Source: Halalkalibacter alkalisediminis | GTDB taxonomy: Bacteria; Bacillota; Bacilli; Bacillales; Bacillaceae_D | NCBI RefSeq assembly: GCF_028610705.1 | Contig: NZ_JAQQWT010000008.1 | Location: 62,001 to 126,000, forward strand | DNA length: 64,000 bases | Direction: 5' to 3' | Shown: positions 25,375-35,046 of the stretch, piece by piece | How the letters are laid out: every line of letters begins with the position of its first letter | How positions within the stretch are numbered: the stretch's first letter is position 1 | Program-made: the position numbers and the translations under genes | Notes under the pieces: model-generated | Told to the model about the DNA's origin: nothing | What the model saw: the letters and a program-made list of their open reading frames with translations, nothing else | Database searches by the model: none

Positions 25375-27186
25375 TTAAGAAAACAAATCCAATAGGCGCT
25401 TCCAAAAACCTTTTTCTTCAACTACTTGAAGCTCGTTTGTTTCTTGTTCTTCTTTTTTGATACTTTCTGTTTTGATCACAAACTGTACGGTGCTTATTTG
25501 CTCGTTGTTGGATGAGACAAAGGATACGGGATCAAAATCAGATTTATCATACTCTGCGATCATTCGATCGATTTCCTCTTGCATTTGATCCGGTAGTTTG
25601 CTAGTTGATTTCGCTAATGTACCTGTACCGTTGTGAAGCTCCGTTGCTCCTCCTGCTAATTCATTCGTACCACCAGACAATTCCACAATGCCTGAATGTA
25701 ACTCATTGTAGGAGATTGATAATTGACCTACACCGTTTGTATAATCCACTAGTCCAGAGTGGAACTCTCCATAATTCGAAGACAGTGTCGCCAACCCTTC
25801 TTGTAATTGAGTGAGAGAACCCATATCATCCATTCCTTCCAAAGAGGAAGAAAGTCCATTCGCGATCGAAGACAATGCACCGCCCATTTCTCTAATAGAG
25901 CCATTTATCTCCTTTAATGTTGTATCTACAGCCGAAAAACCTTGCTTCACACCTGAATAAGTACCTTTTGCCACTTGTGCAGCGGAATACGTCTCTACCA
26001 ATTTATCAACTACACTAGCATTTGCACCACTCGCGTATAACCCGTGTATGTCTTCTTCCGTAATTGAATAGGAAGGAATGGCCTCCATGGCATCATCTAA
26101 TGAGCTGTATGCAACATTGTAGTTCTCCCTTAAGATAGCTAATCCGTTTGCTGTTTCGTTAAGACCATTTGCCATTTTTCTGAGACCTTCCGGTAAATCA
26201 TGCAACTGACTTAAATCGAATTCTTCTGAATCACTAAGGCTATTACTAATCGTTGCTAGAGCTTCGTCAATTGAACCCGACGCCTGAATCAGTTCGGCAG
26301 ATGCGCGATTGATATTAGACATACCATTTTTGTATTGTTCGGAACCATTACGAAGGCTAGTTACACCATTATTTAATTCGAAAATACCACTCTTTAATTG
26401 TCCAACACCCTTGTTTACCTCTTCGATGGCATCTGTTAATGACTCCATCTCCCCACTCATCTCATCGATATCAGGTGCGTCGATCGACATGGAGGATGGA
26501 ACGGCTGATATGTCAATGCCCTCTAGTTCGAAATCCACCACACCAGCGGTTAGGCTAAGCTCCCCCTCTTGTTCGGGCATAACGGTGAATGTCACTTGCT
26601 TATTTTTTCCGACGTTTACCATCAACCCCTCTGAAATTTCAATGTTGCTATACAGATCAGGATCAAACGTAAGAGAAATTTGTAGTAAATAGGTTTCAAA
26701 GAAAACGGGATCTACCTTTTCATTGGCGAACGTGTGAATATGAATGCTTAATTGTCCGTCTTTTCCTGCAAGCACGTCTGGATCCATTTCTTTTCCATCT
26801 AATACATATGAAATGGTCACATCCCATGGCAATTCGCCACTATCCATGTTCCCTTGATAGTAAAATTTACCTTTTGGTGCTTCAATTTGAACCTGCTGAT
26901 CCCCTTGTTCGAGTTCCGATAAATCCGTTAAATTTTTCAGACTGCTATAGGTACCATAATCAATAATCGTACCAGCTTTCGTAACATCTAACATATTCAC
27001 CACGTAAATTTCATTCAGTTCTCCGTTTGCATTTAGCGTTGCATAAACCACTTCATCTTTGGTAAGCAGTTCCCCATCCACTTTTTCTGTCGTACGGTTA
27101 TTTGGGGCTGCCTCAACAACAAATGAAGGCAAGACCAACATCGAAGTCAGGGCAACTAGCATGATTTGTTTTTTTCTCATCATCAT
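25375..27186 (-). CDS. Secreted heptad-repeat (XXXLXXG) partner of the MMPL transporter, 603 aa
   Basis: Surface protein with an N-terminal signal peptide (residues 1-26, ending VVEAAP). An extracellular beta region follows to about 230, and then a long helical part (about 240-550) of L-x-x-G heptads such as GQLKSGIFELNNGVTSLRNG and ELAGGATELHNGTGTL, which form a coiled-coil-like rod. It ends in a short basic/hydrophobic tail (FWKRLLDLFS) without a clear membrane anchor. Such proteins accompany MMPL/RND exporters and YhgE/Pip-type transporters in Firmicutes and are thought to span the wall. It overlaps the MMPL gene by 4 bases, so the two are translationally coupled. Confidence 0.8.
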   Translation of the reverse strand: MMMRKKQIMLVALTSMLVLPSFVVEAAPNNRTTEKVDGELLTKDEVVYATLNANGELNEIYVVNMLDVTKAGTIIDYGTYSSLKNLTDLSELEQGDQQVQIEAPKGKFYYQGNMDSGELPWDVTISYVLDGKEMDPDVLAGKDGQLSIHIHTFANEKVDPVFFETYLLQISLTFDPDLYSNIEISEGLMVNVGKNKQVTFTVMPEQEGELSLTAGVVDFELEGIDISAVPSSMSIDAPDIDEMSGEMESLTDAIEEVNKGVGQLKSGIFELNNGVTSLRNGSEQYKNGMSNINRASAELIQASGSIDEALATISNSLSDSEEFDLSQLHDLPEGLRKMANGLNETANGLAILRENYNVAYSSLDDAMEAIPSYSITEEDIHGLYASGANASVVDKLVETYSAAQVAKGTYSGVKQGFSAVDTTLKEINGSIREMGGALSSIANGLSSSLEGMDDMGSLTQLQEGLATLSSNYGEFHSGLVDYTNGVGQLSISYNELHSGIVELSGGTNELAGGATELHNGTGTLAKSTSKLPDQMQEEIDRMIAEYDKSDFDPVSFVSSNNEQISTVQFVIKTESIKKEEQETNELQVVEEKGFWKRLLDLFS

Positions 27187-29183
27187 TTCCCCTTATAAAA
27201 GTTTGCTTTATAGGTTGTTTTACTAATCCATTTATCCATGATCCATAACAGCGCTGGCAAGAAACAAACGACCATAACAAAGGCAAGTAAAGCCCCTCTT
27301 CCTAGAAGTAAGCCAATCGAAGAAACGATCGGATTCGAGGAGGTAATCCATAAAATAAATCCAATGCTCGATAAAATCGCAGCCGAAATCGATATCGAAA
27401 ACGTTTTTTCATCCAACGTTTTTTTAATGGCCTCAACAGCCGTCATTTCTTTCCGATTTTCCTTGTAAGCCTCTGTAAATAAAATCGCATAATCGACCGT
27501 TGCCGCCAGCTGCACCGTACTAATGATGAGGTATCCGACGAACACTAAAGAAGTATCTGTGAAATAAGGAACCGATAAATTAATCCATACGGCAGCTTGA
27601 ATTGTTGTTAAAAGAACGACAGGTATCGTAATGGATTTAAATGTAATCAATAGAACGATAGCGATCGCAACGACAGTCAATATATTGACCACCACGTTGT
27701 CTCTAGCCGTCGTATTTTTAATATCATATAATGTGACACTTTCACCGAGACTCAGCGCCTCATTCCCATAATAATAGGCAGCTGTCTCTTGAACGGCTTC
27801 TACAATGGCAAAGGGGACATCTCCCTCCTTAGCAGCATTTGTATAGATTATAATGCGGCTGTAGTTTTCGGAGAAGAACTCTTCTGTTACCGATTCATCT
27901 AGATATTCTGTTGGGATCACCGTCCCTACCATATTGACATACGAAATGACACTTGTAACGTGGTCAATCTCTTCCAACTCTTGCACGAGCTCCATCTCTT
28001 TTACTAAATCACCCTTAGGCACTAATAAAACAATCGGAGTGGTCTCGCCAAATGCCTCTTCAATTACGAGAAAATCGCTCCCAGCACGGGTCGTCTCCGG
28101 TTGATCTCCAAGACCATAAGTAAAAGTCGTATGGCTTTGTGCCAAGAAACTTGGAACTAAAATAGCGAAAACAATAAGTAAACTAGGAATTCTTAGTTTA
28201 AAAACCTTAGCCCCAAACCCTTTAAAGCTAGGTACAAAATCTTTATGCTCCGTTTTGTCCATCCATTTATAGAAACATAGAGTTAATGCAGGTAAGAACA
28301 CCATTACACTAATAAAACTTAGTAAAATCCCTTTTACTAAGTTTAGCCCAAGATCTGCTCCAATTTCAAAACTCATGAGCATCAAGGCTGTAAAACCAAA
28401 AAACGTTGTCGCTGCGCTTGCGGCAATTGCCGGAAACAATTTTTTCATCGCAAGCTGCATCGCTTCTTCCGGATTATTCGTTTTCTTTCTATACTCTGAA
28501 AAACTATGAAGAAGAAAAATGGCATAATCCAACGATACGGCTAATTGCAAGATCGGGGCCACCGATTGTGTGACAAAGGAAACCTCTCCGATAAAGATGT
28601 TTGTCCCTAGGTTAATCAATACCGAAACCCCAATCGCGGTAAGGAAAAACAATGGCTCAATCCACGAAGTAGTTGATAAAATAAGGATCAGAATAATGAT
28701 TGGCACTAGCAGTGCAGCCGCGTAAAAGGACTCCTGCCCTGCCATTTTTTGTGAAGTCGCTGTATCTAACGCTTCTCCAGCAAGGGCATCTTCCTTTCCA
28801 ATCAATTCATAAATGGCATCGGTAATCTTGACTTCATCACCACTTCTAACACTGAACGAGAATAGTGCGTCACCATTTTTATAATAATCTTCAACAATCT
28901 TCTCGTCTGCCATTTCAAGCGGTTGTTTCACATCTATTACATGATCAAGCCAGATCACATCCGTCACACCATCAATCGCGGCAAGCTGTTCTTTAAACAC
29001 GAGAGCTTCCTGCAACGTGACATCTTTGATCATGACTCTTGTATTTGGGACAGCCCCTGTAAATTCTTCATCCATGATTTGAATCGCTCGTGTAGACTGA
29101 GCATCATCAGGCAAATAATCTACCATATTATAATTCACCGACACAAAAAACTGCGCTATGGTCGAGACAACGGCAATGATCAT
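27183..29183 (-). CDS. MMPL/RND-family exporter, at least 666 aa
   Basis: RND-superfamily membrane transporter with two repeated halves: extracellular domain (NYNMVDYLPDDAQST), then five membrane segments (VAPILQLAVSLDYAIFLLHSF, AIAASAATTFFGFTALMLMSFE); the second half repeats this (STVQLAATVDYAILFTEAYKENR). The SLDYAIFLLHSF and TVDYAILFTEAY motifs carry the proton-relay Asp residues. At ATG 29183 the first membrane helix would be cut and there is no ribosome binding site. The same frame continues 18 codons to ATT 29235-29237, which follows GAGGGTG by 7 bases, so the true start may be an ATT codon at 29237. Exported substrates could be lipids, peptides or drugs. A TetR regulator is divergent. 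Confidence 0.85.
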   Translation of the reverse strand: MIIAVVSTIAQFFVSVNYNMVDYLPDDAQSTRAIQIMDEEFTGAVPNTRVMIKDVTLQEALVFKEQLAAIDGVTDVIWLDHVIDVKQPLEMADEKIVEDYYKNGDALFSFSVRSGDEVKITDAIYELIGKEDALAGEALDTATSQKMAGQESFYAAALLVPIIILILILSTTSWIEPLFFLTAIGVSVLINLGTNIFIGEVSFVTQSVAPILQLAVSLDYAIFLLHSFSEYRKKTNNPEEAMQLAMKKLFPAIAASAATTFFGFTALMLMSFEIGADLGLNLVKGILLSFISVMVFLPALTLCFYKWMDKTEHKDFVPSFKGFGAKVFKLRIPSLLIVFAILVPSFLAQSHTTFTYGLGDQPETTRAGSDFLVIEEAFGETTPIVLLVPKGDLVKEMELVQELEEIDHVTSVISYVNMVGTVIPTEYLDESVTEEFFSENYSRIIIYTNAAKEGDVPFAIVEAVQETAAYYYGNEALSLGESVTLYDIKNTTARDNVVVNILTVVAIAIVLLITFKSITIPVVLLTTIQAAVWINLSVPYFTDTSLVFVGYLIISTVQLAATVDYAILFTEAYKENRKEMTAVEAIKKTLDEKTFSISISAAILSSIGFILWITSSNPIVSSIGLLLGRGALLAFVMVVCFLPALLWIMDKWISKTTYKANFYKGK

Positions 29184-29295
29184 AAAAACAAGGACAATTA
29201 CTTTACTCTGTTTGATAATTCGTGCTGAAAAGCCAATAAGAATTCACCCTCTCTTGTGCTAATATCCATTTGACTTTATCATTATAAAGACACAG

Positions 29296-29312
29296 TGTTG
29301 TTTTATTCAACA
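29296..29312. promoter_or_regulatory. Inverted repeat, possible TetR operator
   Basis: TGTTGTTTTATTCAACA (5-bp arms, 7-base centre) lies between the divergent exporter and TetR genes. A second, weaker candidate lies at about 29337-29375. Position only suggests an operator. Confidence 0.35.
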
Positions 29313-29399
29313 AACAGTTTCAAAGCATACGTTTTATGCCCAACAGATTACGTCATTATGTTGGATTACGTTAATAAATATAGAAAAAGGTGATACACA

Positions 29400-29972
29400 T
29401 TGACTTCTAAATTAGATAGACGTAAGAAATATACCCGCATGGTTCTAAAGGACAGCCTCATGAAACTATTAAAAAAAAAGCACATTTCCAAGATCACGGT
29501 AAAGGAAATCTGCGAACTGGCCGATATCAACCGTTCCACTTTTTATTCCCACTACTCGGATCAGTTTGAGTTTCTAAATAAAATTGAAGAAGAAATTATA
29601 GAGGATATGAACCTGACACTAAGTACATACAATTTTACGAAGGAAGAAGAAGCATTGCAGATGACGGAGAAAATATTAGAGTATATCGCAGCAAACAGAG
29701 AGATCTTTCAAACTCTCTTAAGTGAACATAGTGATACAAGCTTTCAAAAAAGGGCCATGGAGATCACTCATCAATTCACCATGAAAAACTGGATGGCTAT
29801 CAACATCCTCGACCCAAAAATTTCAGAGTACATCAGTATGTTTGTCGTTAGTGGAAGCATTCATGTGATTAAAAGTTGGTTGGATAACGGAATGGATAAA
29901 ACCCCTCAGGAACTGGCTGAAATAATCAATAATTTAACGAATAAAGGACTTTCTTCTTTATTCAGGTTATAA
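29400..29972 (+). CDS. TetR-family transcriptional regulator, 190 aa
   Basis: N-terminal helix-turn-helix of TetR repressors at about residues 10-58 (MKLLKKKHISKITVKEICELADINRSTFYSHYSDQFEFLNKI), followed by a helical ligand/dimer domain. The TTG start at 29400 is well placed after AAAAGGTGATACACA. It is divergent from the MMPL/XXXLXXG operon with about 160 bases between, the usual arrangement for a local repressor whose ligand is a substrate of the exporter. The ligand is unknown. Confidence 0.88.
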   Translation: MTSKLDRRKKYTRMVLKDSLMKLLKKKHISKITVKEICELADINRSTFYSHYSDQFEFLNKIEEEIIEDMNLTLSTYNFTKEEEALQMTEKILEYIAANREIFQTLLSEHSDTSFQKRAMEITHQFTMKNWMAINILDPKISEYISMFVVSGSIHVIKSWLDNGMDKTPQELAEIINNLTNKGLSSLFRL

Positions 29973-30007
29973 TGAACATTCAATCTATCATTTATAAGCT
30001 TTTCATA

Positions 30008-30036
30008 AAAAAGGTGCCTGATCCCAGGCACCCTAT
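30008..30036 (-). terminator. GGTGCCTG-family palindrome at the SNF2 gene end
   Basis: GGTGCCTGATCCCAGGCACC (8-bp arms) with six A residues upstream, so T residues follow on the minus strand. It overlaps the last codons of the helicase gene (stop at 30033). Confidence 0.7.
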
Positions 30037-33000
30037 CTTAAAATCTCACGAATATCCTCTTCCGTTAACGCTACTGATGCTTGTTCTTCTGAATCCACAA
30101 TCTCTGCAATGAGATCTCTCTTTTTATCTTGGAGCTCATTCATTTTTTCTTCAATGGTGCCACGGGCCACTAGCTTGATCACGTTCACACTTTTTTTCTG
30201 TCCCATTCTGTGAGCTCGGTCTGCCGCTTGTTCCTCGACCGCCGGGTTCCACCAGAGATCATATAAGATGACCGTATCTGCACCTGTTAAATTCAGCCCT
30301 GTTCCTCCTGCTTTTAAGGAAATAAGAAACAACTCTCTCTCACCCTCATTAAATCGATTGCAGAGATCCAATCGTTCCTCTGAAGGAGTTTGTCCATCCA
30401 GATAGAAATAGGTTTGACCTCGCATTGTGAGCTCTCTCCCTATTAGCTCAAGCATTTTCGTGAATTGGGAGAATATCAGCACTCTTCTGCCAGAAAGTTT
30501 GGATTCCTCAACGATTTGTAGAAGCTGCTCAAACTTTGCTGAGCTTCCCTTATAACCGTCTACAAACAGAGCTGGGTGACAACAAATTTGTCGCAACCTG
30601 GTCAATCCTGCTAATATTTTTATCCGATTTTTTCGCAAGGTCTCCTTATCCAGATGCTTTAATGTCTCGTGTCTTAACTTTGCTAAATAGGCCATATAGA
30701 GCTTCTTTTGTTCAGGTAGCAACTCTGCTGATACAAGTGATTCCACTTTCTCAGGCAATTCAAAAAGCACATCCTCTTTGATTCTACGAAGTAAAAATGG
30801 GCGAACCCTAAGAGCAATTTTCTTTCTTGATAGCTGACTGTATTCCTTTAATCCTTGGAAAAGCTGCGGAAAGACTATATGGTAAATCGACCAAAGTTCT
30901 TCAAGTGAATTTTCCACCGGTGTTCCTGTAAGCCCAAAACGATGTTCTGCCTTGATCCTTTTAACGGCACGAGCGGTTTGGGTCACTGGGTTTTTAAACG
31001 CCTGAGCCTCATCAAAGAAAACCGTATGAAACGTTTGCTTCTCATACCATTTACTATCACGACGAAGTAAAGGATAGGACGTAATTATTACATCTAATTC
31101 TTTCGTATCTTTTAGTATTCGTTCTCTATCCAATTTATGTCCATCTATCACGACCGCTTGAAGTTCCGGAGCAAATTTCATGATTTCATGTAACCAGTTA
31201 TACGTTAAGGAGGATGGGCAAACAATAAGGACCGGTTCCCTTCTTTCTCGAATACGCGAAAGCTCAGAAACAATGAATGTAATGCTTTGTAACGTTTTAC
31301 CTAGCCCCATATCATCGGCTAAAATGCCACCAAACCCATAACTTGCCAGTGTCTTCATCCATTGATATCCACGCTTTTGATAGTCCCGTAATACAAGATC
31401 TAGGTCTTGTGGCACCTCAAATTCCAGATTTCCCGGGTTCAGTAGCTGATCAAGGAATTGACGAATCGATTCCTCTGCCTGAAAGACTTGGCTATCATCA
31501 ATAGAATCAAGAAATTTTAGCCCTTGAATCATAGGCATATTGAGACTAGCTTCAAAGTCTTGATCCTGAAGAGGAACAGCATTCAAAAAACGATGAATTT
31601 CTTCCATCTCCTTCGTCTCAAGAGACAGGAGTGACCCGTTTGGAAAACGGTAATATTTTCGCTTCTCTTCTAGTGCCGCTAAAATTTCCTTCACCTCTTT
31701 GTCGGCAATCCCATCCATTTCAAATTTAAATACCAGCCAATTCGTTCTTTCTTTTTCATTGATCTTAACTCTAATTCTTGGATGGGCATTCTTTTTCAAG
31801 AGTCTATTTCGGACAGCTGTTGTTGCATAGATTTGGGTGATTGGCTGAAGCTTAGGAACGACATGGTATAAAAAGTCGTACTCAAGTGCTTCATTTTGCA
31901 TAAAATAACCGCCATCTGTTTTTGAAATCCCACTTTCCTCCATGAGTTGAAGGATTTCCTCTTCTCTTTCCAAATCCCTTATAATCAAGGGTCCTTTTGG
32001 AATGTCTCGGCTTTCCAATGGTTGAATAATGACATTTTCATATTGAAACTCTATTCCTACGAGCAGTCGGTTTCTCAAACGATCCAAGTATAACTTGGCA
32101 ATAAGTGGGCTTTTCAACATCTCCTGAGATAATGATTTCGATAGTTTGACCTCACCCATTTTTTTCAGACCTGGTACGATTTTTTTTAGAAAAAAATCGA
32201 TTTGTTCATGTGGAATTGGAATGTGGTTCTTACTCGGAGCGGCTAACATTTGTTTTAACTCGTATAATCGTTCACAATCCTGTCCTTCTAGCTGAAACAC
32301 TTTCCCGTCACACAGCACAGCACGATAGAAGGGTAAAACGACCATTCGTTCAAAGCCTTTGATCGTCAATTGATAATCAGCGCCCTCGGTTTCTTCGAAT
32401 GTAAACTGTATAGGAGGTGTTCCCTCTACCAGTTGGAATCTCTCAAAAGAATGACCATCATGTCTTAGCGAAACGAATGGGGCTTTTGTAAGTATTGGGA
32501 CAAGATCCTCCCAAGACGAGGGTGGAATTAATAATGTCTGATTCGTAACGTTATCGCCAGAAGCGTAAGGCATCGCTTCTAGAAAGGCCACTTCATCATG
32601 AATAACCCGAATAAGTTGTTGAATAACCGCATCTGTTTCAACTGAAAAGCAATGAATGCTTGGGTCATAGGTAACGGTAGGTGATATTGCACTACGTTTC
32701 CCTTGTTTTACATCTTGTAGAAAATCTCGTATGTTTTGTACTTTTGTACTATCAATCTTAACTTCCATTCCCAGCAAGTACTGATCCTTTCCGAGCGGGA
32801 CTGGTTTACTGGTAAACCTGACAGGAAGAACTGCTCTTTTTTCAAAATAAAGTTGTTGTCCACTTATTCGTGTCGGTCTGTCTTTAAAGAGAGACATGAA
32901 GTCTTCTGTTAGCTCACCATAATTAGATGGTTCAACTTGTACACTAGAAGGTGACGTCTCTTGTCGTTGTAATCCATAAATGGTTAATAAAACGGCCGCA

Positions 33001-33245
33001 ATATGTTGGCACTTTTTTTGAAAATTAGCTAAAGTAGGACAGCTGCATATCATCTGAATGTCCCCTGTTTGCCCTCTTGCAATGATGACATGAAAGTCAA
33101 CATTGCCACTAACGGTGGCTTCACAGAAATCCGGGCTATACTGATTAAATGTCACTTTATTAGAGCGATAAAAAGAGTCCCCTCTTTTAAAGGAGACAGT
33201 ACCGCAAATGTCTTTAATCATCTTGTGATTTATTTTTATCTCCAT
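30033..33245 (-). CDS. SWIM-domain SNF2-family helicase, 1070 aa
   Basis: Large SF2 DNA translocase of the Swi2/Snf2 family. N-terminal SWIM zinc finger with Cys67, Cys69, Cys79 and His81 (CSCPTLANFQKKCQH), a middle region of about 500 residues, then the helicase core: motif I DDMGLGKTLQSI near 645, DEAQAFKN near 745, LTGTPVENS, and in the second RecA lobe the region RVLIFSQFTKMLELIGREL, LISLKAGGTGLNLTGAD and ADRAHRMGQKKSV. All core motifs are intact. Bacterial SWIM-SNF2 proteins are common and mostly of unknown role (chromatin-protein or transcription-complex remodelling). GGAAAGAGCGGAAGTGC precedes ATG 33245. It appears monocistronic. Confidence 0.93.
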   Translation of the reverse strand: MEIKINHKMIKDICGTVSFKRGDSFYRSNKVTFNQYSPDFCEATVSGNVDFHVIIARGQTGDIQMICSCPTLANFQKKCQHIAAVLLTIYGLQRQETSPSSVQVEPSNYGELTEDFMSLFKDRPTRISGQQLYFEKRAVLPVRFTSKPVPLGKDQYLLGMEVKIDSTKVQNIRDFLQDVKQGKRSAISPTVTYDPSIHCFSVETDAVIQQLIRVIHDEVAFLEAMPYASGDNVTNQTLLIPPSSWEDLVPILTKAPFVSLRHDGHSFERFQLVEGTPPIQFTFEETEGADYQLTIKGFERMVVLPFYRAVLCDGKVFQLEGQDCERLYELKQMLAAPSKNHIPIPHEQIDFFLKKIVPGLKKMGEVKLSKSLSQEMLKSPLIAKLYLDRLRNRLLVGIEFQYENVIIQPLESRDIPKGPLIIRDLEREEEILQLMEESGISKTDGGYFMQNEALEYDFLYHVVPKLQPITQIYATTAVRNRLLKKNAHPRIRVKINEKERTNWLVFKFEMDGIADKEVKEILAALEEKRKYYRFPNGSLLSLETKEMEEIHRFLNAVPLQDQDFEASLNMPMIQGLKFLDSIDDSQVFQAEESIRQFLDQLLNPGNLEFEVPQDLDLVLRDYQKRGYQWMKTLASYGFGGILADDMGLGKTLQSITFIVSELSRIRERREPVLIVCPSSLTYNWLHEIMKFAPELQAVVIDGHKLDRERILKDTKELDVIITSYPLLRRDSKWYEKQTFHTVFFDEAQAFKNPVTQTARAVKRIKAEHRFGLTGTPVENSLEELWSIYHIVFPQLFQGLKEYSQLSRKKIALRVRPFLLRRIKEDVLFELPEKVESLVSAELLPEQKKLYMAYLAKLRHETLKHLDKETLRKNRIKILAGLTRLRQICCHPALFVDGYKGSSAKFEQLLQIVEESKLSGRRVLIFSQFTKMLELIGRELTMRGQTYFYLDGQTPSEERLDLCNRFNEGERELFLISLKAGGTGLNLTGADTVILYDLWWNPAVEEQAADRAHRMGQKKSVNVIKLVARGTIEEKMNELQDKKRDLIAEIVDSEEQASVALTEEDIREILR

Positions 33246-33596
33246 GCACTTCCGCTCTTTCCTTTTTGTTTAACGAGACCAAGCTCTTCGTATTTATCCT
33301 CTATTAAAGTCATTTGGTTACTGCTTTATTAAACCCTAACACAAATTATATGAACACAAAAGGTTTCTAAGTCACGAAAATGATACTAGCATCACGGCTT
33401 CCTTGCGCTTAAAAAATAAAGGGAGTCTTTCTCCAGGTTGTCATTTGTGGCAACCAACTAATTCAAGTTTTTGGCTGGCACCTTTTCACGTCTTGTAAGC
33501 CTTATATGACTTGCGATTCAAATTGAAATCATTCAGATCATTCATGAAAAAAAGTACCTGATTCACTCTAAAAGAATGAACAAGTACCTGTCATAT
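33246..33596. other. Intergenic stretch with terminator-like repeat
   Basis: No gene supported. At 33545-33592 a member of the interspersed family (AAAAAAAGTACCTGATTC, with a second copy of AGTACCTG) forms an imperfect hairpin with a T run on the minus strand, suited to ending the O-methyltransferase transcript. Confidence 0.5.
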
Positions 33597-34235
33597 TTAT
33601 TCTTTTACTTTTGAAATGGTCATCCCATCACCGATCGGGAGAAGCACAGACTCTAATTGAGGATGATTCGCTACAGTTTCATTAAATTTCTTCATTATTT
33701 CCGTGTACCGTTTTGGTTTAACACCCGTGTCTGCCACACTGCCACCTGCAAGTACGTTATCAGTCACGATTAAAGCGCCAGGTTCCGCCAGTCTAATACA
33801 ATAATTTAAGTAATGTTCATAATTTACTTTGTCAGCATCGATAAAGAGTAAATCGAATCGCTTTTGATCTTTCATTAGTTGTTCAAGGCTGTGCAACGCT
33901 TCTCCAGTCATATAGGATACTTGATCGCCAAAGCCAGCTTTAGATAGATGGCTCTGTGCCAGTTTTGCGTATTTTTCTTCTAATTCTAGGGAAGTTAATC
34001 TCCCTTCTTGACCAAATCCTCTTGCAAGGCAAATCCCACTAAAACCTCCAAGAGCCCCTATTTCCAAGACATTTTTAGCTCCTGAAATCGAGACAAGCAT
34101 AGTGAGAAGCTTTCCAGAGGAAGGAGATACCGAAATCGACGGCATCCCGTTTTCTTTGATGGAACAAAGGACTTCTTCCAATAAATCGTCCTGTTTACCA
34201 AACCATAAATCGATATAGCTGTTAATTTGTTTCAT
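33597..34235 (-). CDS. Class I SAM-dependent O-methyltransferase, 212 aa
   Basis: Caffeoyl-CoA/catechol O-methyltransferase family (YrrM-like). SAM-binding motif I VLEIGALGGFSGICLA near residues 55-70, the metal-binding FDLLFIDADKVNYEHYL near 130-146, and GALIVTDNVLAGGSV near 157. The length of about 210 fits. The longest frame starts at 34259, but GAGGAAGTGAAGAGA sets the start at ATG 34235. The gene overlaps the upstream gene by 14 bases, so the two are translationally coupled under a palindrome-flanked promoter. Substrate unknown. Confidence 0.85.
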   Translation of the reverse strand: MKQINSYIDLWFGKQDDLLEEVLCSIKENGMPSISVSPSSGKLLTMLVSISGAKNVLEIGALGGFSGICLARGFGQEGRLTSLELEEKYAKLAQSHLSKAGFGDQVSYMTGEALHSLEQLMKDQKRFDLLFIDADKVNYEHYLNYCIRLAEPGALIVTDNVLAGGSVADTGVKPKRYTEIMKKFNETVANHPQLESVLLPIGDGMTISKVKE

Positions 34236-34608
34236 TCTCTTCACTTCCTCTCTCTTCATGATCTAAAGTTTCTTTGCTTTCAACCTCAGAAGGTTCGGTT
34301 TCTTCATTTTTCTTATTGGTTGTTTCTATTTCGGTTTCATGGATCTCAAATAGTTGAACAAATTCGTTAATGACCATATCAATCGCCTTTAATTCACCAA
34401 CTAAAATTTGCTGGATAGATTGAAACTCTGCTTGCTCTAACTGTTGCTTTATCGTTGAACGTTTGAGATTCATCATTTCTAAAAAAGCAATAGCTCTGCC
34501 TCGGCGAAAGGTTTTAGGACCACGATGTTGTGAAAAATCACCTCTTCCTTTGTGACGTTCACCGCGATGATGTCCCTCTTTCTTAAAATCGTTAAAGTCG
34601 TTTCTCAA
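34222..34608 (-). CDS. Uncharacterised charged protein coupled to an O-methyltransferase, 128 aa
   Basis: Three parts: a His/Arg/Gly-rich N-terminus (residues 1-36), a compact helical core (FRRGRAIAFLEMMNLKRST and EFQSIQQILVGELKAIDMVINEFVQLFEIHE, about 34-92), and an acidic tail (EETEPSEVESKETLDHEERG). I do not recognise a named family, but the core has the look of a conserved small Bacillus regulator or partner protein. Its promoter is flanked by two copies of TGTATACAT-type palindromes, so a local repressor acts here; whether this protein is that repressor is open. AAGGAGGG precedes ATG 34608. Confidence 0.7.
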   Translation of the reverse strand: MRNDFNDFKKEGHHRGERHKGRGDFSQHRGPKTFRRGRAIAFLEMMNLKRSTIKQQLEQAEFQSIQQILVGELKAIDMVINEFVQLFEIHETEIETTNKKNEETEPSEVESKETLDHEERGSEENETN

Positions 34609-34621
34609 TACAAACCCTCCT

Positions 34622-34684
34622 TGTATACATATGTATACATTCTGTTATAAAGGTAATTGTATACATTTGTATGCACATTGTCAA
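34622..34684 (-). promoter_or_regulatory. Promoter with two palindromic operators
   Basis: Operator 1, TGTATACATATGTATACA (34622-34639), is a perfect 18-base palindrome. Operator 2 (34658-34675, TGTATACATTTGTATGCA) differs at two positions. On the minus strand TTGACA (34679-34684) and TACAAT are 17 bases apart, so operator 2 fills the spacer and operator 1 lies near the transcript start. Centres are 36 bases apart. Confidence 0.75.
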
Positions 34685-35046
34685 TTTTTATTTATTAAAT
34701 AACCAAGTTAAAGTAATCTGTTTTTTAAAGTGTCCCTACTTTGTTGTAGGAACATTACCAATCTAAGATCGGTGCTGTCCTATTCGGAGCACAACCTATT
34801 TTTCGCACAATATATGATGCTTTTTGTGTTCATTTTTATCTTTTCTCACAAAAAACAAACTACTGATTTTCAATTGCCGCAGCACCTTTGTATTAGGATG
34901 ACGATCCTTATGAGAGAAGGGTTATGAGAAGAATGAAGATGGAAAGTTTGAAAAAGATGCCTGCCCCCTGTTTCTTTAGGATCCTTCTACACACAAAAAA
35001 AGACGCTCTCCCCTTAATGATTGCGCCTATGTTTACCGTTATACTT
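34685..35046. other. Intergenic stretch with terminator
   Basis: No credible gene. At 34994-35031 the minus strand reads GGCGC...GCGTC followed by seven T residues, a weak terminator for the HAD gene. A half copy of the interspersed repeat (AAAAAGATGCCTGCCCCC) lies at about 34952. Confidence 0.4.

Noticed and set aside
34730-34927. 65-codon plus-strand frame
   Set aside because: No ribosome binding site and no recognisable domain; likely chance in AT-rich DNA.
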